Assembly: GCA_964529715.1 (NCBI GenBank)
Contig: CAZGXI010000028.1
Span: forward strand, 1-64,000
Length of the DNA: 64,000 bases
Direction of reading: 5' to 3'
Origin: CAZGXI01 sp964529715
GTDB lineage: Bacteria > Chloroflexota > Anaerolineae > Aggregatilineales > Ch27
Part shown: piece after piece, positions 60,969-64,000 of the stretch
Numbering within the stretch: position 1 is the stretch's first letter
Layout: each line of letters starts with the position of its first letter
Notes under the pieces: generated by a model
Database searches by the model: none
Seen by the model: only the letters and a program-made list of their open reading frames with translations
Told to the model about the DNA's origin: nothing
Position numbers and translations under genes: made by a program

Positions 60969-63068
60969 CTAATGCCCGCTCGGCGCGGAGACTTTTTCTA
61001 CCTTTACCGCACAGACCTTGAACTCCGGAATCTTGGCGATGGGGTCAAGGGCCTCACCGTTGGTCAGGATGTTGCCCAACGCCTCGGCGAAGTGAAAGGT
61101 CATAAAGATCAGCCCCGGCAGGGTCCGTTCTGCCACCCATGCCCGTGCCGTGACCGATCCGCGCCGCGACGAGACCCGAATCCAGTCACCGGTTGTGATT
61201 CCCAGCTTGGCGGCATCCTGCGGGTTTACTTCCACGCGCTCTTCCGGGGCCAAGAAGTTCAGCCCGCTGACGCGGCGGGTCATGGTGCCGGTATGATACA
61301 TCTCCAGGATGCGCCCTGTAGTGAGCATAAGCGGATACTCATCATCCGGCAGTTCGGCGGCGGCCTGATGATGCACCGGGTTAAAACGTCCAAGCCCACG
61401 CGGGAATCGGGTTGTGTGTAGGATCGGCGTACCGGGATGGTCCGGGCTGGGGCAGGGCCACTGGATGCCGCCGTGTTCCAGCCGCGCATAACTGATCCCG
61501 GCAAAACTGGGGGTGATCTCCGCGATCTCCTGCATAATCGCCTCTGGACCGGCATAATCCCAGCCACGCGCGCCGAGCCGCTGCGCGATCTCGCACAGGA
61601 TTTCCCAGTCTGGGCGGGCACCGCCGGGAGCGTCCAACGCCTTACGCACACGCTGCACACGGCGCTCGGTGTTAACGAATGTGCCTTCCTTCTCTGCAAA
61701 GGCGGCGGATGGCAGAACTACGTCGGCCAATTCACCAGTCTCATTCAAGAAGATGTCTTGAGTCACCAAAAACTCGGTTTTCTCCAGACATTCCCGGACG
61801 TGATGCGTGTCCGGGTCACTCATGGCGGGGTTCTCGCCCATCACGTACAGCGCGCGTACCTTGCCCGCGCCTGCCGCGCGGATAATCTCCGTCACGGTGA
61901 GGCCGGGCTTGGCCGGGGGTTGTTCCACGCCATAATAAGCCGCGTGTTTCTGGCGCACGGCCTCGTCGTCTACGCGCTGGTAGCCGGTGTAGACGTTCGG
62001 CAGGCCGCCCATGTCGCACGCGCCCTGGACATTGTTCTGCCCGCGCAACGGATTCACCCCGCCGCCGGGAATGCCCAGATTGCCGGTAAGCATTGCCAGG
62101 TTGGCAATGGCCAAGACGTTCTGATGACCGACGGTGTGCTGCGTGATCCCCATTGCGTAGAAGATGCTGGCCGGGCGGTTGCCGCCATAGATGCGCGCCG
62201 CCTTGACGATGTCTGCCGCTGGGACGCCGGTGATTTCGCTGACACGTTCCGGCGGGTATTCCTCGACCACCGCCTGCCACGCCTCGAAGTTCTCCGTGCG
62301 TTCCGCAATGAACGCGCGGTCGTGCAGGTTTTCCTTGAGGATGACGTGCGCCAGCCCATTCAGCAGGGCCAGGTCTGTGCCGGGGCGGTGCTGGAGGTGT
62401 AGTACGGCGAACTGCGTCAGTTCGATGCGGCGCGGGTCGGCCACGACCAACTGCGCCCCGAACTGCCGGACCGCCTTCTTGATCTGCAAGCTGAGGACTG
62501 GGTGCTGCTCGGTCGTGTTAGTCCCGATGGCCAGGATCGCCTTCGCGGCGGTGATGTCGGCAATTGTGTTGGTCATGGCGCCGCTGCCAAAAGCCTGCAC
62601 AAGGCCCGAAACAGTGCTGGCATGACAGAGACGGGCGCAATGGTCGATGTTGTGTGTTCCAATGACCTGGCGGGCCAGCTTTTGCATCAGGTAGTTCTCT
62701 TCGCAGGTGCAGCGTGCACTGCACAGAAAGGCCAGCGCATCCGGGCCGCTTTCGGCCTTGATCGCTGCGAATCGCTCTGCAACCAACCCAAGTGCTTCAT
62801 TCCAGGTGACCGGCTCTAGCCTGCCATTGCGCCGGATCAGCGGCGTGGTCAGGCGGTCGGGATTCCACAGGTAATCGTGCCCGAAACGTCCTTTGACACA
62901 CAGGTTGCCGTGATTGGGCGCGGCCTCGAAAGGCGCATCGACGCGATAAACCAGGTTGTCTTTGACATTGAGTATCATCTGACAGCCAACGCCACAGTAG
63001 GCGCAGGTAGTGCGCACCGTAACATTGGCCTGGATGGGCTTGATGGTAGATAGGGCAGCAATGGTCAT
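60969..63068 (-). CDS. Formate dehydrogenase-like molybdopterin oxidoreductase
   Basis: The 699-residue protein of the DMSO-reductase family has a 4Fe-4S motif (Cys22, Cys25, Cys29, Cys57 in TCAYCGVGC and NLCVKGRFG). The likely Mo or W ligand is Cys148, followed by His149 in CARLCHAS, where some relatives use selenocysteine. Blocks YAMGITQHTVGHQNVLAIAN, RGQNNVQGACDMGGLPNVYTGY and the C-terminal guanine-dinucleotide domain match FdhA/FdhF. Formate oxidation is likely but assimilatory nitrate reductase relatives are close. No electron-transfer subunit or fdhD is in the window. The gene is divergent from the GNAT gene. Confidence 0.88.
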   Translation of the reverse strand: MTIAALSTIKPIQANVTVRTTCAYCGVGCQMILNVKDNLVYRVDAPFEAAPNHGNLCVKGRFGHDYLWNPDRLTTPLIRRNGRLEPVTWNEALGLVAERFAAIKAESGPDALAFLCSARCTCEENYLMQKLARQVIGTHNIDHCARLCHASTVSGLVQAFGSGAMTNTIADITAAKAILAIGTNTTEQHPVLSLQIKKAVRQFGAQLVVADPRRIELTQFAVLHLQHRPGTDLALLNGLAHVILKENLHDRAFIAERTENFEAWQAVVEEYPPERVSEITGVPAADIVKAARIYGGNRPASIFYAMGITQHTVGHQNVLAIANLAMLTGNLGIPGGGVNPLRGQNNVQGACDMGGLPNVYTGYQRVDDEAVRQKHAAYYGVEQPPAKPGLTVTEIIRAAGAGKVRALYVMGENPAMSDPDTHHVRECLEKTEFLVTQDIFLNETGELADVVLPSAAFAEKEGTFVNTERRVQRVRKALDAPGGARPDWEILCEIAQRLGARGWDYAGPEAIMQEIAEITPSFAGISYARLEHGGIQWPCPSPDHPGTPILHTTRFPRGLGRFNPVHHQAAAELPDDEYPLMLTTGRILEMYHTGTMTRRVSGLNFLAPEERVEVNPQDAAKLGITTGDWIRVSSRRGSVTARAWVAERTLPGLIFMTFHFAEALGNILTNGEALDPIAKIPEFKVCAVKVEKVSAPSGH

Positions 63069-63169
63069 AAAGATTTGCTCCAGGGTAACGCCGAGGAAAG
63101 TTCAACAAGCGGCGGTCAAGCGATGTGTTGCATAGAACCATTCCGACAGGCAGGATGTTGTAGGCGAAA

Positions 63170-63207
63170 TTGGCGATGCCTGATCGTTCGGGTACTATTG
63201 TACCCGA
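63170..63207 (+). promoter_or_regulatory. Promoter with overlapping palindrome upstream of the GNAT gene
   Basis: TTGGCG (63170-63175) and TACTAT (63193-63198) are spaced by 17 bp. A perfect 8-bp inverted repeat TCGGGTAC/GTACCCGA (63188-63207, 4-base spacer) covers the -10 box, a good position for a repressor. It lies in the 193-bp divergent gap. Confidence 0.5.
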
Positions 63208-63261
63208 TCACGGGATTTTTAATCTACTGCCGTTGATCCTGAAAAACGGCCAAATGTCACC

Positions 63262-64000
63262 ATGACCGACCTGATCATTTCCACCACCCTACGAGAGAGC
63301 CTTGCCAGCATTGCCCAGGCAATCTGTGTCGTCTGGGAGGTAGAGGCCGATTCGCCTGCCGTCTACGCCGAACATTGCCGCGTCCACCAGGCCGATTTGC
63401 AGCACTCGCTGATTGCGCACACGCCAGACGGCGAGCTGGTCGGCGTTGCCGTGCTGTGTCGGCGCGGGACGCGCGGCTTTGTGCTGGATTTCGGGATCGC
63501 GCCGCGCTTCCGGGGGCAGAAGTGTGGTCAGCGGCTGTTTGCCGCGTTGGTGGAGGAGACACGCCGGGCGGGCCTGCACGAAGTAACCCTGGACGTGGAA
63601 GCTAATAACGGTGCGGCTATGCGCATCTATGAGCGAGCCGGTTTCCAGCGCCTGCGGGAACTGATCACGCTGCGTGGCTCGATGGCGGCCTATGCGCCAG
63701 GTAGCGCCGAAGAACTGCGCGACGGCCTGGCAGCGTCGATCATGGCCTGGTTCGGCGGAGGCAAATCGGCTCGACCTCACTGGGAACGTGACCTGCCTTC
63801 CTTGCTGGCAATGGCTGACGTGCGCGCCTTCGAGACGGCGCGGGGGTTTCTGCTCAGCCGGCGGTCGCCTTACTTTGAGCAGGTGGACATCGTGCATCTG
63901 GGTCTAGACCCCGCCGCGCAACCGGAGGACGTGAATGCCTTGCTGTATGCGGCCAGCGTCGCCTATGGCCCAGGCCTGCCGCTGGCTCTGGTCGAGGAGC
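63262..64000 (+). CDS. GNAT acetyltransferase-like protein (cut by the window end)
   Basis: The frame starts with the ATG at 63262 and stays open to the edge, so at least 246 residues are encoded. Residues about 30-135 form a GNAT domain: FGIAPRFRGQKCGQRLFAAL is the acetyl-CoA-binding motif and VEANNGAAMRIYERAGFQRL the classic final block. The part after about 140 is a second region of unknown fold, possibly a further GNAT-like half, with the C-terminus missing. The substrate is unknown. Confidence 0.78.
   Translation, partial: MTDLIISTTLRESLASIAQAICVVWEVEADSPAVYAEHCRVHQADLQHSLIAHTPDGELVGVAVLCRRGTRGFVLDFGIAPRFRGQKCGQRLFAALVEETRRAGLHEVTLDVEANNGAAMRIYERAGFQRLRELITLRGSMAAYAPGSAEELRDGLAASIMAWFGGGKSARPHWERDLPSLLAMADVRAFETARGFLLSRRSPYFEQVDIVHLGLDPAAQPEDVNALLYAASVAYGPGLPLALVEE

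Overview
The window is a gene-dense, GC-rich bacterial chromosome segment with short intergenic gaps and many ATGA stop/start overlaps. I infer a Chloroflexota (Anaerolineae-like) bacterium. At least six proteins are built as membrane helix + long Thr/Pro linker (TPTxTPT type) + outside domain, and the window has a caa3-type oxidase with cytochrome c fused to subunit II, DUF11 repeats and PduO. No rRNA, tRNA, CRISPR array or phage gene was seen, so the assignment rests on protein style only.

Layout. 1-8131: end of an upstream gene (terminator only), then three genes for two divergent kinase-like proteins and a TPR/SH3b membrane protein. 8161-11950: molybdenum hydroxylase, with a FAD-type subunit and a fused 2Fe-2S/molybdopterin subunit. 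12862-16922: caa3 cytochrome oxidase operon behind a near-consensus promoter. 17254-19773 (minus): TIM-barrel protein and a Ser/Thr kinase fused to a NarL-type response regulator. 19941-21291: two tandem paralogues of an unrecognised family. 21438-25654: nucleoside-type ABC transporter whose ATPase carries an unusual membrane insertion. 25831-28272: transglutaminase-like membrane protein. 28318-30505 (minus): polyprenyl synthase, GbsR/MarR regulator, receiver protein. 30704-34967: RdgB, an unknown protein, a histidine-kinase-like/LuxR fusion, CpaF ATPase, OsmC. 35025-39037: surface protein, CPBP protease, short histidine kinase, DnaN. 39269-44539: cupin, PpiC foldase, two paralogous surface proteins, RsmI, MFS transporter. 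44592-48452 (minus): eight-repeat surface protein carrying an LPTTG motif and its own sortase domain. 48696-50125: PduO and an FGE-like protein. 50200-58977 (minus): aromatic amino acid operon aroH-aroF-tyrA-aroA-aroE-aroC-(DNA glycosylase)-aroK-aroB-aroQ. 59035-64000: aldo/keto reductase, membrane protein, formate-dehydrogenase-like enzyme, partial GNAT protein.

The most notable items are: (i) a textbook attenuator ahead of the aro operon, with a leader peptide carrying Trp, Phe and Tyr codons, a 10-bp terminator and a strong promoter; (ii) the adhesin-sortase fusion with its own sorting motif; (iii) the membrane-helix insertion inside the second nucleotide-binding domain of the ABC ATPase; (iv) several signalling proteins that are fused or have lost key catalytic residues. 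All functions are read from sequence motifs by eye; no search was run.
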